Notes: generated from the letters alone by a model not told the origin. Shown: positions 1-16,817, counted from the stretch's first letter. The stretch: DNA of 64,000 nucleotides from Pseudomonas sp. RIT288 (GCF_000631985.1 NZ_JFYN01000044.1:1-64000); one strand, 5' to 3'. Made by a program: numbers and translations.

Positions 1-5
1 GAATT

Positions 6-121
6 TCTTGACGACCATAGAGCGTTGGAACCACCTGATCCCATCCCGAACTCAGAAGTGAAACGATGCATCGCCGATGGTAGTGTGGGGTTTCCCCATG
101 TGAGAGTAGGTCATCGTCAAG
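6..121 (+). rRNA. rrf: 5S ribosomal RNA, 3' end of an rRNA operon
   Basis: Matches the Pseudomonas 5S sequence almost base for base, including the conserved CCGAACTCAGAAGTGAAACG stretch. The terminal stem CTTGACGA (7-14) pairs with TCGTCAAG (114-121), which sets the ends. The 16S and 23S genes should lie just left of the window. A terminator follows within 15 bases. Confidence 0.97.
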
Positions 122-132
122 ATTAAATTCCG

Positions 133-168
133 AAACCCCAATTGCGAAAGCAGTTGGGGTTTTGTTTT
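133..168 (+). terminator. Rho-independent terminator of the rRNA operon
   Basis: The arms AAACCCCAA and TTGGGGTTT flank a short loop and are followed by a T-rich run (TTTGTTTTG). It lies directly after the 5S gene. Confidence 0.85.
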
Positions 169-254
169 GTCCGCAGGAAAGTGGTGTGCTTGATTTCTAT
201 GCAATCGCCCAGCTCATGGATATTATTCGGGCCTCATTGTGAGGCGAGACCTGC

Positions 255-1208
255 ATGCTGACGTTGTTGAATCTTTTAAAGGATGGTCGATTCCATTCCG
301 GCGAGGCTTTGGGGATAGCGCTGGGGATTAGCCGAAGTGCGGTCTGGAAGCAGCTTCAGCATCTTGAGGCTGAACTCGGGCTGTCCATTAACAAAGTCCG
401 GGGTAGAGGCTATCAACTGGCCTCGCCCTTGACGCTGCTCGATCCCCTCAAGATTGCTGCTTTGGCACCGGTTTGGCCAGTTACAGTCTTTGATTCCATT
501 GATTCCACCAATGCAGAGGCGCTGCGAGCGATCAATCAAGGTCGAGTGGCGCCGTTTCTGGTATTGGCAGAGAGGCAAATTTCTGGTCGCGGTCGCAGGG
601 GGCGTAAGTGGGTAAGCCCTTTTGCTGAAAATCTCTATTACAGCCTTGTCCTGCGCATCGAAGGTGGCATGCGCCAGCTTGAGGGCTTGAGTCTTGTGGT
701 CGGTTTGGCGGTTATGCATGCTCTTCGAAAGCTGGGAGTGTCAGGCGCGGGATTGAAGTGGCCCAACGATGTGCTGGTCGGAAACAAGAAAATCGCCGGT
801 ATTCTTCTTGAGCTTGTAGGGGATCCGGCAGATGTTTGTCATGTTGTGCTGGGTATAGGCGTTAATGTGAACATGCAGGTTGCTCAGGAGGTTGACCAGC
901 TATGGACGTCGATTCGGCTCGAGACGGGCAAAAGCTGTGACCGCAATGTCTTGACGGCCGAGCTAAGCGAGCAACTGCGCGGCTATATCCATCGCCATCA
1001 GATCGACGGTTTCTCTGCGCTCCAGGAGGAGTGGGAAAAGGATCACATGTGGCAAGGTCGTCCGGTTTCGTTGATTGCGGGCGTTAGTCATATAGACGGC
1101 GTAGTGCTTGGCATTGATAGTCAGGGTGCGCTGCGCTTGAAGGTGGACGGCGTGGAAAAAGTATTTAGTGGTGGTGAGCTCAGCCTGAGGTTGCGTGATG
1201 ATTCTTGA
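255..1208 (+). CDS. birA: BirA, biotin-protein ligase and biotin operon repressor
   Basis: Bifunctional 317-aa protein. It makes biotinyl-AMP, transfers biotin to the acetyl-CoA carboxylase carrier protein, and represses biotin genes when acceptor is scarce. The N-terminus (about 1-60) is a winged helix-turn-helix (SRSAVWKQLQ helix near 26-35), so this is the repressor-type enzyme. The biotin-adenylate loop GRGRRGRKW is at 111-119, KWPND at 168-172, and the lysine matching E. coli K183 near 179. Length agrees with E. coli (321 aa). The ATG is preceded by a GAGGCGAG Shine-Dalgarno. The 3' end overlaps coaX, so the two are probably translationally coupled, as in other Pseudomonas. Confidence 0.97.
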   Translation: MLTLLNLLKDGRFHSGEALGIALGISRSAVWKQLQHLEAELGLSINKVRGRGYQLASPLTLLDPLKIAALAPVWPVTVFDSIDSTNAEALRAINQGRVAPFLVLAERQISGRGRRGRKWVSPFAENLYYSLVLRIEGGMRQLEGLSLVVGLAVMHALRKLGVSGAGLKWPNDVLVGNKKIAGILLELVGDPADVCHVVLGIGVNVNMQVAQEVDQLWTSIRLETGKSCDRNVLTAELSEQLRGYIHRHQIDGFSALQEEWEKDHMWQGRPVSLIAGVSHIDGVVLGIDSQGALRLKVDGVEKVFSGGELSLRLRDDS

Positions 1209-1947
1209 GCTCGACTGTGGGAATAGCTTTATCAAGTGGCGTGTATTGAATACAGCCGCTGGCGGTCTTTTCGCGGAGGGTGTGGTCGACTCGGATCAGA
1301 CTCTGGTAGATAGCCTGTGTGCATTTGACAGCCTGTCGTTGCGTAAATGTCGGTTGGTCAGCGTAAGAACCAGTGAAGAAACTGCCGCGCTCACTCGAAT
1401 TCTCGAGCAGACGTTCGGGGTCTCGGTCGTGTGCGCCAGGTCGGCCCGTGAAATGTCTGGCGTCAGGAATGGCTATGAGGACTATGAGCGCCTGGGACTG
1501 GACCGCTGGTTGGCGATGCTTGGTGGCTTTCACCTGGCTGAAGGTGCTTGCCTGATTCTGGATTTCGGTACTGCTGTGACGGCGGATTTTATTAGTGCCG
1601 AAGGTGAACATCTCGGGGGGTACATTTGTCCAGGGATGCCCTTGATGCGAAATCAATTGCGTACTCATACCCGGAAAATCCGTTATGGGGACTTGGCTGC
1701 CGAGCAAGCGCTGACGAGTCATGCTCCGGGACGCAGCACTGTTGAGGCGGTGGAGCGTGGGTGCTCTTTAATGTTGAGAGGTTTCGTCCTGACCCAGATG
1801 GAAATGGCTCGGACCTATTGGGGGGAGCGCTTTACTGTCTTTATTACAGGTGGCGATGCTGGATTGGTTGCGGACGTAGTGCCTGATGCTCGGATTGTCC
1901 CTGACCTCGTATTTGTAGGGTTAGCCATGGCGTGTCCTTTATCTTGA
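1198..1947 (+). CDS. coaX: CoaX, type III pantothenate kinase
   Basis: Catalyses the first step of CoA synthesis, ATP-dependent phosphorylation of pantothenate. The 249-aa ASKHA-fold protein shows the N-terminal phosphate motif DCGNS (Asp6), GLDRW near 100-104 (pantothenate loop) and DFGTAVT near 122-128. A GTG lies one codon upstream at 1195, but ATG 1198 gives the usual MILELDCGNS start. It overlaps the end of birA by 11 bases. Type III kinases are feedback-resistant and replace CoaA in pseudomonads (family knowledge). Confidence 0.96.
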   Translation: MILELDCGNSFIKWRVLNTAAGGLFAEGVVDSDQTLVDSLCAFDSLSLRKCRLVSVRTSEETAALTRILEQTFGVSVVCARSAREMSGVRNGYEDYERLGLDRWLAMLGGFHLAEGACLILDFGTAVTADFISAEGEHLGGYICPGMPLMRNQLRTHTRKIRYGDLAAEQALTSHAPGRSTVEAVERGCSLMLRGFVLTQMEMARTYWGERFTVFITGGDAGLVADVVPDARIVPDLVFVGLAMACPLS

Positions 1948-1954
1948 GGTTTAT

Positions 1955-2392
1955 ATGCGTTGGTTGTTCCTGCTGCTTGTTGTACTCAATGTGTTCTATT
2001 ACGTCTGGCATCAGCAGGAAGCGCCCTTGCGTGCAAAGGATGTCACACCTCTCAGCATGTACCGTGGGTCCCAGCAAGATATTCGCCTGCTGAGTGAGGC
2101 AGGTGGTGACTCCCGAGAAGCGCAGGGCGCGCGACGTGTGGGGCAGGACTGTCTGTTTCTGGGTGGTTTGACTCGCGAGGAGGGTGTTTCCGGGCTGCAG
2201 CGGCGGCTGGTAGCCATGAATGTGAAGGCTCAGCCATTGCAAAAGGATCTCCCTGAGCCTGGTTACTGGTTGCGCATTGCGCCCGAAAGCCAGCGTTTAT
2301 TGGGGGATGTGCAGTTGCAGAACCTTTCCAAGGAATTCAATGAGTTAAAACATAAAATAATGCTGTGTGAGGGGGTTGCACCGCTGGAATAG
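1955..2392 (+). CDS. Small membrane-anchored SPOR-like protein
   Basis: 145 aa, starting 7 bases after coaX, so probably in the same operon. A single hydrophobic segment (about residues 3-18) anchors it in the inner membrane. The C-terminal 90 residues resemble a SPOR fold, with a QDCLFLGGL strand, a helix EGVSGLQRRLVAM and a PGYWLRIAP strand. SPOR domains bind denuded peptidoglycan at division sites. The call rests on pattern and on the matching position downstream of coaX in other Pseudomonas (P. aeruginosa PA4278 position). Function unproven. Confidence 0.7.
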   Translation: MRWLFLLLVVLNVFYYVWHQQEAPLRAKDVTPLSMYRGSQQDIRLLSEAGGDSREAQGARRVGQDCLFLGGLTREEGVSGLQRRLVAMNVKAQPLQKDLPEPGYWLRIAPESQRLLGDVQLQNLSKEFNELKHKIMLCEGVAPLE

Positions 2393-2493
2393 TTTGCATA
2401 GAATGGCGCCCGCTCCACAGCGAACACCTAAACAGGTTGTCAAAGCGGAGCGGTGTCAACGCAGCTAACCTCAGGTTTTTAATGAGAAAATGC

Positions 2494-2521
2494 TTGACAG
2501 AAGGTCGGCATAGTATAGAAT
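2494..2521 (+). promoter_or_regulatory. Sigma70 promoter of the tRNA-tuf unit
   Basis: Consensus -35 TTGACA (2494-2499), 16-base spacer, -10 TAGAAT (2516-2521). The GC-rich stretch that follows (GCCGGCTCG) is typical of a stringently controlled stable-RNA discriminator. The first tRNA starts 13 bases downstream. Confidence 0.8.
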
Positions 2522-2534
2522 GCCGGCTCGCTTA

Positions 2535-2619
<85 letters not shown>

Positions 2620-2643
2620 TTTTTAGCGTGAGCTGCAAGCTCC

Positions 2644-2717
<74 letters not shown>

Positions 2718-2743
2718 AGTTTGCAGGTTGTGCAAAGTGTTAC

Positions 2744-2819
2744 GCTCTTGTAGCTCAGTTGGTAGAGCACACCCTTGGTAAGGGTGAGGTCAGCGGTTCA
2801 AATCCGCTCAAGAGCTCCA
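2744..2819 (+). tRNA. tRNA-Thr (GGT)
   Basis: 76 nt including CCA. Acceptor GCTCTTG pairs with CAAGAGC; anticodon GGT at 2777-2779 in the loop TTGGTAA. Confidence 0.97.
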
Positions 2820-2825
2820 TATAAC

Positions 2826-2857
2826 AAGGCAGATATGAAAATATCTGCCTTTGTTTT
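2826..2857 (+). terminator. Hairpin terminator between tRNA-Thr and tuf
   Basis: AAGGCAGATAT, a GAAA tetraloop, then ATATCTGCCTT and TTGTTTT: an 11-bp perfect stem with a T-rich tail. It should end much of the tRNA transcript before the first EF-Tu gene. Confidence 0.75.
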
Positions 2858-2903
2858 AATGGTAGATATCGTTCGTCTAATTCTTCTGTTGAGGGTGTTA
2901 TCG

Positions 2904-4097
2904 ATGGCTAAGGAAAAATTTGATCGTTCCCTGCCCCACGTCAACGTAGGGACCATTGGTCACGTTGACCACGGTAAAACCACTCTGACCGCTGCTCTGA
3001 CTCGCGTCTGCTCCGAAGTTTTCGGTTCGGCCGTAGTTGAATTCGACAAGATCGACAGCGCTCCAGAAGAAAAAGCTCGCGGTATCACCATCAACACCGC
3101 GCACGTTGAGTACAACTCGCTGATCCGTCACTACGCTCACGTTGACTGCCCAGGTCACGCTGACTATGTGAAGAACATGATCACCGGTGCTGCTCAAATG
3201 GACGGCGCTATCCTGGTTTGCTCGGCCGCTGATGGTCCGATGCCACAAACCCGTGAGCACATCCTGCTGTCCCGTCAGGTAGGCGTTCCGTACATCGTGG
3301 TTTTCCTGAACAAGGCTGACCTGGTAGACGACGCTGAGCTGCTGGAACTGGTTGAGATGGAAGTTCGCGACCTGCTGTCCACCTACGACTTCCCGGGCGA
3401 TGACACTCCAATCATCATCGGTTCGGCTCGTATGGCGCTGGAAGGCAAAGACGACAACGAGATGGGCACCACTGCCGTCAAGAAGCTGGTTGAAACTCTG
3501 GACAGCTACATCCCAGAACCAGTTCGTATGATCGACAAGCCGTTCCTGATGCCAATCGAAGACGTATTCTCGATCTCGGGTCGCGGTACTGTTGTGACTG
3601 GTCGTATCGAGCGCGGTATCGTTCGCGTTCAAGATCCGCTGGAAATCGTTGGTCTGCGTGACACTACCGTTTCCACCTGCACCGGTGTTGAAATGTTCCG
3701 CAAGCTGCTCGACGAAGGTCGTGCTGGCGAGAACTGCGGCGTTCTGCTGCGTGGTACCAAACGTGACGACGTTGAGCGTGGTCAGGTTCTGGTTAAGCCG
3801 GGTTCGGTTAAGCCGCACACCAAGTTCACTGCAGAAGTTTACGTTCTGAGCAAGGAAGAAGGCGGTCGCCACACGCCGTTCTTCAAAGGCTACCGTCCAC
3901 AGTTCTACTTCCGTACTACTGACGTGACTGGTAACTGCGAGCTGCCAGAAGGCGTTGAAATGGTAATGCCAGGTGACAACATTCAGATGACTGTTACCCT
4001 GATCAAAACCATCGCGATGGAAGACGGCCTGCGTTTCGCTATCCGTGAAGGCGGTCGTACCGTCGGCGCTGGCGTCGTAGCCAAAATCATCGAATAA
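2904..4097 (+). CDS. tufB: Elongation factor Tu (copy 1, tRNA-linked)
   Basis: 397-aa GTPase that carries aminoacyl-tRNA to the ribosomal A site. G1 GHVDHGKT is near 18-25, G3 DCPGH near 81-85, G4 NKAD near 136-139, and beta-barrel domains 2 and 3 follow. An in-frame ORF runs further upstream through the tRNA-Thr gene, but ATG 2904 gives the standard MAKEKFDRS start. The encoded protein is the same as copy 2 at 19459. The position between tRNAs and secE is that of tufB in other gammaproteobacteria. Confidence 0.98.
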   Translation: MAKEKFDRSLPHVNVGTIGHVDHGKTTLTAALTRVCSEVFGSAVVEFDKIDSAPEEKARGITINTAHVEYNSLIRHYAHVDCPGHADYVKNMITGAAQMDGAILVCSAADGPMPQTREHILLSRQVGVPYIVVFLNKADLVDDAELLELVEMEVRDLLSTYDFPGDDTPIIIGSARMALEGKDDNEMGTTAVKKLVETLDSYIPEPVRMIDKPFLMPIEDVFSISGRGTVVTGRIERGIVRVQDPLEIVGLRDTTVSTCTGVEMFRKLLDEGRAGENCGVLLRGTKRDDVERGQVLVKPGSVKPHTKFTAEVYVLSKEEGGRHTPFFKGYRPQFYFRTTDVTGNCELPEGVEMVMPGDNIQMTVTLIKTIAMEDGLRFAIREGGRTVGAGVVAKIIE

Positions 4098-4118
4098 GCG
4101 GTTGTAATGTATTTTTCG

Positions 4119-4150
4119 GGCCGGCATAATGGTCGGCCTGATTTTGTTTT
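4119..4150 (+). terminator. Terminator-like hairpin after the first tuf gene
   Basis: GGCCGGC (4119-4125) pairs with GTCGGCC (4132-4138) with one G-U pair, followed by TGATTTTGTTTT. The tail abuts the first base of tRNA-Trp, so it may also act as an RNA-processing signal. Confidence 0.6.
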
Positions 4151-4226
4151 AGGTCAGTAGCTCAATTGGCAGAGCGACGGTCTCCAAAACCGTAGGTTGG
4201 GGGTTCGATTCCCTCCTGACCTGCCA
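4151..4226 (+). tRNA. tRNA-Trp (CCA)
   Basis: 76 nt including CCA. Acceptor AGGTCAG pairs with CTGACCT; anticodon CCA at 4184-4186. Its place between tuf and secE is conserved in Pseudomonas. Confidence 0.97.
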
Positions 4227-4271
4227 GATTCACTCGGTGTGTCTGGCTTTCTTTTCACAGGATCTTCATAG

Positions 4272-4640
4272 ATGACTCCTAAAGCTGAAGCTCAAGGCTC
4301 TCGCTTCGATCTGCTCAAGTGGCTTGTAGTAGTTGCTTTGGTGGTTGTAGGCGTTGTTGGCAATCAGTATTACGCTGCTTCGCCGATCCTGTACCGTGTA
4401 CTCGCTTTGCTCGTCATTGCTGCTGTAGCTGCATTTGTAGGCCTGCAGACTGCAAAGGGCAAGTCGTTCTTTGTACTGGTTAAGGAAGCTCGCACCGAGA
4501 TTCGTAAAGTCGTATGGCCAACTCGCCAGGAAACCACGCAGACAACGTTGATCGTTGTTGCTGTGGTTATCGTTATGGCGTTGCTGTTGTGGGGTGTTGA
4601 CTCCCTGCTCGGCTGGCTTGTTTCCTTGATTGTCGGCTAA
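4272..4640 (+). CDS. secE: SecE, preprotein translocase subunit
   Basis: 122-aa inner-membrane protein that clamps SecY in the SecYEG channel. Three hydrophobic segments lie near 15-33, 41-58 and 91-115. The conserved cytosolic helix containing EIRKVVWPTRQE is at 76-87, just before the last and essential TM. This is the three-TM form typical of gammaproteobacteria. It sits 9 bases before nusG in the usual secE-nusG pair. Confidence 0.97.
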   Translation: MTPKAEAQGSRFDLLKWLVVVALVVVGVVGNQYYAASPILYRVLALLVIAAVAAFVGLQTAKGKSFFVLVKEARTEIRKVVWPTRQETTQTTLIVVAVVIVMALLLWGVDSLLGWLVSLIVG

Positions 4641-4649
4641 GGGTGTCCC

Positions 4650-5183
4650 GTGGCTAAGCGTTGGTACGTTGTGCATGCTTACTCGGGTTACGAGAAGCAT
4701 GTCATGCGCTCGCTGATTGAGCGCGTAAAGCTGGCTGGCATGGAAGATGGCTTCGGCGAAATTCTGGTTCCCACTGAAGAAGTGGTTGAAATGCGTAATG
4801 GCCAGAAGCGCAAAAGCGAACGCAAGTTCTTCCCAGGTTATGTGCTGGTACAGATGGATATGAACGAGGGTACTTGGCACTTGGTCAAGGATACTCCTCG
4901 GGTGATGGGCTTCATTGGCGGTACCGCCGACAAGCCTGCGCCAATCACTGATAAAGAGGCGGAAGCCATTCTGCGTCGCGTCGCTGATGGTAGCGATAAG
5001 CCGAAGCCGAAGACTCTGTTTGAGCCGGGTGAGGTGGTTCGTGTTACTGACGGTCCATTCGCTGACTTTAACGGCACCGTCGAAGAAGTTAACTACGAAA
5101 AGAGTCGTGTCCAGGTGGCAGTGCTTATTTTCGGTCGCTCTACTCCGGTAGAGTTAGAGTTCAGTCAGGTCGAAAAGGTCTAA
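4650..5183 (+). CDS. nusG: NusG, transcription termination/antitermination factor
   Basis: 177 aa, GTG start. The NGN domain (about 1-115), beginning AKRWYVVHAYSGYE, binds RNA polymerase. The C-terminal KOW domain (about 122-177), with PGEVVRVTDGPFADF, contacts Rho or ribosomal protein S10. It couples transcription to translation and stimulates Rho. A strong hairpin follows, so nusG is usually the end of this transcript. Confidence 0.97.
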   Translation: MAKRWYVVHAYSGYEKHVMRSLIERVKLAGMEDGFGEILVPTEEVVEMRNGQKRKSERKFFPGYVLVQMDMNEGTWHLVKDTPRVMGFIGGTADKPAPITDKEAEAILRRVADGSDKPKPKTLFEPGEVVRVTDGPFADFNGTVEEVNYEKSRVQVAVLIFGRSTPVELEFSQVEKV

Positions 5184-5199
5184 CTGAACAAGCATCCCA

Positions 5200-5229
5200 A
5201 CCCCGCAGCCCTAGGCTGTGGGGTTTTGT
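5200..5229 (+). terminator. Rho-independent terminator after nusG
   Basis: The stem CCCCGCAGCC / GGCTGTGGGG closes a CTA loop and is followed by TTTTG. It separates secE-nusG from the L11-L1 genes. Confidence 0.85.
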
Positions 5230-5300
5230 CGTCACTGGGATAAACGCGCAAGTAACCGGGGAGCCTTTCGAGGCGTTCGAACCCGTAATTGGAGTGCCTC

Positions 5301-5732
5301 ATGGCCAAGAAGATTACCGCTTACATCAAGCTGCAAGTGAAGGCCGCTCAGGCTAACCCAAGCCCACCTGTTGGTCCTGCTCTGGGTCAGCACGGCGTGA
5401 ACATCATGGAATTCTGCAAGGCTTTCAACGCCCGTACTCAGGGTCTTGAAGCAGGTCTGCCGACTCCAGTGATCATCACTGTCTACAGCGACCGTAGCTT
5501 CACTTTCGAAACCAAATCCACCCCTGCTTCGGTTCTGCTGAAGAAGGCGGCCGGTCTGACCAGCGGTTCCGCTCGTCCGAACACCGTTAAGGTTGGCACT
5601 GTTACCCGTGCTCAGCTGGAAGAAATCGCGAAAACCAAAAACGCGGATCTTACTGCAGCTGATATGGATGCAGCCGTGCGTACTATCGCCGGTTCTGCTC
5701 GTAGCATGGGCCTTAACGTGGAGGGTGTGTAA
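5301..5732 (+). CDS. rplK: 50S ribosomal protein L11
   Basis: 143 aa. L11 binds the GTPase-associated region of 23S rRNA and is needed for RelA activation and EF-G function. A longer in-frame ORF begins at a TTG 12 bases upstream, but ATG 5301 has GGAGTG 7 bases before it and gives the standard MAKKITAYIKLQV start. The proline-rich N-terminal segment with PSPPVGPALGQHGVN is intact. The stop overlaps the rplA start by one base (TAATG). Confidence 0.98.
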   Translation: MAKKITAYIKLQVKAAQANPSPPVGPALGQHGVNIMEFCKAFNARTQGLEAGLPTPVIITVYSDRSFTFETKSTPASVLLKKAAGLTSGSARPNTVKVGTVTRAQLEEIAKTKNADLTAADMDAAVRTIAGSARSMGLNVEGV

Positions 5733-6427
5733 TGGCTAAGCTGACCAAGCGTCAAAAGGCTATCGCCGGCAAAATCGAAGCAGGCAAGGCCTACAACATT
5801 GTAGACGCTGCTGCTCTGCTGGCTGAGCTGTCGACTGTCAAGTTCAGCGAGTCGTTCGACGTTGCTGTAAACCTGGGCGTAGACCCGCGTAAATCCGACC
5901 AGGTTGTCCGTAGCGCTACTGTGCTGCCACACGGCACTGGCAAGACCGTTCGCGTTGCTGTGTTCACCCAGGGTCCAGCTGCTGAGGCCGCTCTGGCTGC
6001 CGGCGCTGACCGTGTAGGTATGGACGACCTGGCTGCCGAAATGAAAGGCGGCGACCTGAACTATGACGTAGTGATCGCATCCCCGGATGCCATGCGCGTT
6101 GTAGGTCAACTGGGTCAGATCCTCGGTCCACGTGGCCTGATGCCTAACCCGAAAGTCGGCACCGTAACTCCAGACGTAGCTACCGCGGTTAAAAACGCCA
6201 AGGCTGGTCAGGTTCGTTATCGCACCGACAAAAACGGCATCATCCACACTTCCGTTGGCAAGATCGGCTTCGATGCCGTCAAGCTGAAGGAAAACGTTGA
6301 AGCCCTGATCGCTGATCTGAAGCGCATCAAGCCCGCTTCCTCGAAAGGTATCTACGTCAAGCGCGTTACCCTGAGCACAACTATGGGCCCAGGTCTGGTT
6401 ATCGACCAGAGCTCGCTGGACGCGTAA
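5732..6427 (+). CDS. rplA: 50S ribosomal protein L1
   Basis: 231 aa, forming the L1 stalk at the E site. In E. coli L1 also represses rplKA translation by binding the leader. The conserved GPRGLMPNPKVGTVT segment lies near 130-144. Coupled to rplK by the TAATG overlap, which fits joint autoregulation. Confidence 0.98.
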   Translation: MAKLTKRQKAIAGKIEAGKAYNIVDAAALLAELSTVKFSESFDVAVNLGVDPRKSDQVVRSATVLPHGTGKTVRVAVFTQGPAAEAALAAGADRVGMDDLAAEMKGGDLNYDVVIASPDAMRVVGQLGQILGPRGLMPNPKVGTVTPDVATAVKNAKAGQVRYRTDKNGIIHTSVGKIGFDAVKLKENVEALIADLKRIKPASSKGIYVKRVTLSTTMGPGLVIDQSSLDA

Positions 6428-6625
6428 GACAAAGGTTGGTGCGATTATTCGCGCCAATTGAAAGATTGGGGTCCCTGCCTGGCGGGGGCTATCCAAGACC
6501 GTAGGCGGCGCAAGCCTTAAACCACAAGCCTACGCAGATGGTGCTCCCGGTTCCTTACCGAATCAGACACCAAAACGACATTCGGTTCCGACCGAGTGAA
6601 ACGGTAACAAGCAGGAGTTAAACCC
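6428..6625 (+). promoter_or_regulatory. rplJ leader (L10-type ribosomal protein leader)
   Basis: A 198-base untranslated gap before rplJ, rich in potential pairings (for example TGCCTGGCGGGGGC, and GTAGGC against GCCTAC). In gammaproteobacteria this leader folds so that free L10-(L12)4 complex blocks rplJL translation. The call rests on position, length and pairing potential; the exact kink-turn was not modelled. Confidence 0.65.
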
Positions 6626-7126
6626 GTGGCAATTAATCTCGAAGACAAGAAGGCCATCGTCGCTGAAGTCAACGAGGCTGCCAAAGTCGCTCTGTCCGCT
6701 GTCGTGGTTGATGCCCGTGGCGTAACAGTAGGCGCAATGACCGGACTCCGTAAAGAGGCTCGTGAAGCTGGCGTTTACGTACGTGTTGTACGTAACACCC
6801 TGCTCAAGCGCGCTGTTGCCGACACTGAATACAGTGTCCTCAACGACGTGTTCACCGGCCCGACCCTGATCGCATTCTCGAACGAACATCCGGGCGCTGC
6901 TGCCCGTATCTTCAAAGAGTTTGCCAAGGGTCAGGACAAGTTCGAGATCAAGGCAGCTGCGTTCGAGGGCAAGTTCCTCGCAGCTAATCAGATCGACGTA
7001 CTGGCAACTCTGCCGACCCGTGACGAAGCAATTTCTCAGCTGATGAGCGTGATTCAAGGCGCTACCAGCAAGTTGGCTCGTACTCTGGCGGCAATTCGCG
7101 ACCAGAAAGAAGCTGCCGCAGCCTAA
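6626..7126 (+). CDS. rplJ: 50S ribosomal protein L10
   Basis: 166 aa, GTG start with AGGAG 8 bases upstream. The N-terminal domain binds 23S rRNA with L11; the C-terminal helix anchors L7/L12 dimers to form the stalk. It is the autoregulator of its own operon through the leader. Co-transcribed with rplL 74 bases downstream. Confidence 0.98.
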   Translation: MAINLEDKKAIVAEVNEAAKVALSAVVVDARGVTVGAMTGLRKEAREAGVYVRVVRNTLLKRAVADTEYSVLNDVFTGPTLIAFSNEHPGAAARIFKEFAKGQDKFEIKAAAFEGKFLAANQIDVLATLPTRDEAISQLMSVIQGATSKLARTLAAIRDQKEAAAA

Positions 7127-7200
7127 GGCTCGTCAACTTCTCGCGTTTTTTGTTTATTTCGATGGTCGCGTAGGCCGTCCCCCAATTCAGGAATTGAGTC

Positions 7201-7566
7201 ATGTCTCTGACTAACGAACAAATCATCGAAGCAATCGGCCAGAAATCCGTAGTGGAAATCGTTGAGCTGATCAAAGCGATGGAAGAAACTTTCGGTGTTA
7301 CCGCTGCTGCTGCTTCGGCTGGCCCAGCTGTAGCTGCTGCTGCTGTTGAAGAGCAAACCGAGTTCAACGTTGTTCTGCTGGAAGCTGGCGAGAAGAAGGT
7401 TAACGTGATCAAGGCAGTTCGTGAACTGACCGGTCTGGGCCTGAAAGAAGCCAAAGAGAAAGTAGACGGCGCTCCTCAGGTTGTAGCTGAAGGCGTTTCG
7501 AAAGAAGCTGCTGAAGACGCCAAGAAGAAGCTGGAAGAAGCAGGCGCTAAAGTCGAACTGAAATAA
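7201..7566 (+). CDS. rplL: 50S ribosomal protein L7/L12
   Basis: 121-aa acidic stalk protein. The N-terminal dimerisation domain (1-32), an Ala-rich hinge (about 33-50) and a C-terminal factor-binding domain with GLGLKEAKEKVDG near 79-91 are all visible. It recruits translational GTPases and is present in several copies per ribosome. Confidence 0.98.
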   Translation: MSLTNEQIIEAIGQKSVVEIVELIKAMEETFGVTAAAASAGPAVAAAAVEEQTEFNVVLLEAGEKKVNVIKAVRELTGLGLKEAKEKVDGAPQVVAEGVSKEAAEDAKKKLEEAGAKVELK

Positions 7567-7612
7567 GTATCGACTTTGCTCCTCCAGCCCGAGCGTCAAG
7601 CGACAGGCTGAT

Positions 7613-7641
7613 GGCTGGTGGCTCTTGCCACCGGCCTTTTT
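7613..7641 (+). terminator. Attenuator between rplL and rpoB
   Basis: GGCTGGTGGC, loop TCTT, then GCCACCGGCC and TTTTT, inside the 220-base rplL-rpoB gap. In E. coli a partial terminator here makes rpoBC expression several-fold lower than rplJL. The same role is inferred. Confidence 0.8.
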
Positions 7642-7786
7642 CCGTTATTGGCAGCCGACTGGGTCGGCGCCGATAACGAGCTGTAACCACCCGATGCGGT
7701 GGCGCAAACCATGGGGTTTGCACGATTTTCTGGCTGCTCCCGTCGGGAGGGGCCAAACAAGCAGGTGACCAAGCTGGGGAACGCTG

Positions 7787-11860
<4,074 letters not shown>

Positions 11861-11923
11861 CACGTGACGCGATCGAGAGCGGGGCAGGATTGCCCGCTCT
11901 CTGCTCCGCCAGGAGGAAAGGCC

Positions 11924-16123
<4,200 letters not shown>

Positions 16124-16218
16124 GTTCTGCGATAAATGAGCTAAGGCCCTGATCGCTCCGTTCGTCGAATCGAGACAAATTGTCAAGGTTCGAAGGACGG
16201 GGAGGTCGGGGCCTTGCC

Positions 16219-16247
16219 TTGACTGGGGACAAGATCCTCTTTAGACT
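16219..16247 (+). promoter_or_regulatory. Candidate sigma70 promoter of the str operon
   Basis: TTGACT (16219-16224), a 17-base spacer, then TAGACT (16242-16247), 91 bases before rpsL in the 215-base rpoC-rpsL gap. The same gap holds AAGGCCC/GGGGCCTT arms (from about 16142 and 16208) that could form a long-range hairpin ending the rpoC message. Confidence 0.6.
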
Positions 16248-16338
16248 CTTGATCCCCTAAATTTGGCGGGAATCCGTTCCTGCCATTTTGCTTTTCTTGC
16301 AAGACAATAGCGTCGCAAGACAACAGTGGAGCTAGTAG

Positions 16339-16710
16339 ATGGCAACTATCAACCAGCTGGTACGTCAGCCGCGTAAGCGTATCGTCGAGAAATCCGACGT
16401 ACCTGCGCTGCAGAACTGCCCGCAACGTCGTGGCGTGTGCACCCGTGTGTACACCACTACGCCGAAAAAACCTAACTCGGCACTGCGTAAAGTATGCCGT
16501 GTGCGTCTGACCAACGGTTTCGAGGTTTCCTCGTACATCGGCGGTGAAGGCCACAACCTGCAAGAGCACAGCGTGGTACTGATCCGCGGCGGTCGTGTAA
16601 AAGACTTGCCAGGTGTTCGTTACCACACCGTTCGCGGCTCCTTGGATACTTCCGGCGTTAAAGGTCGTAACCAGGGTCGTTCGAAGTACGGTACCAAGCG
16701 TCCGAAGTAA
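16339..16710 (+). CDS. rpsL: 30S ribosomal protein S12
   Basis: 123 aa, a decoding-centre protein. Lys43 and Lys88, the residues changed in streptomycin resistance, are wild type. Asp89, the site methylthiolated by RimO in many bacteria, is present. First gene of the str operon rpsL-rpsG-fusA-tuf. Confidence 0.98.
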
Positions 16711-16817
16711 TCGGCCGTTTTGCAGATTTTCATTTTATTGAGTCGATAAGAGTAAGGTCGGGCTTGCATCCAATGGATCTGTCCCGAACTAACCTGAAGA
16801 CCGCTTGAGGGCTTATC

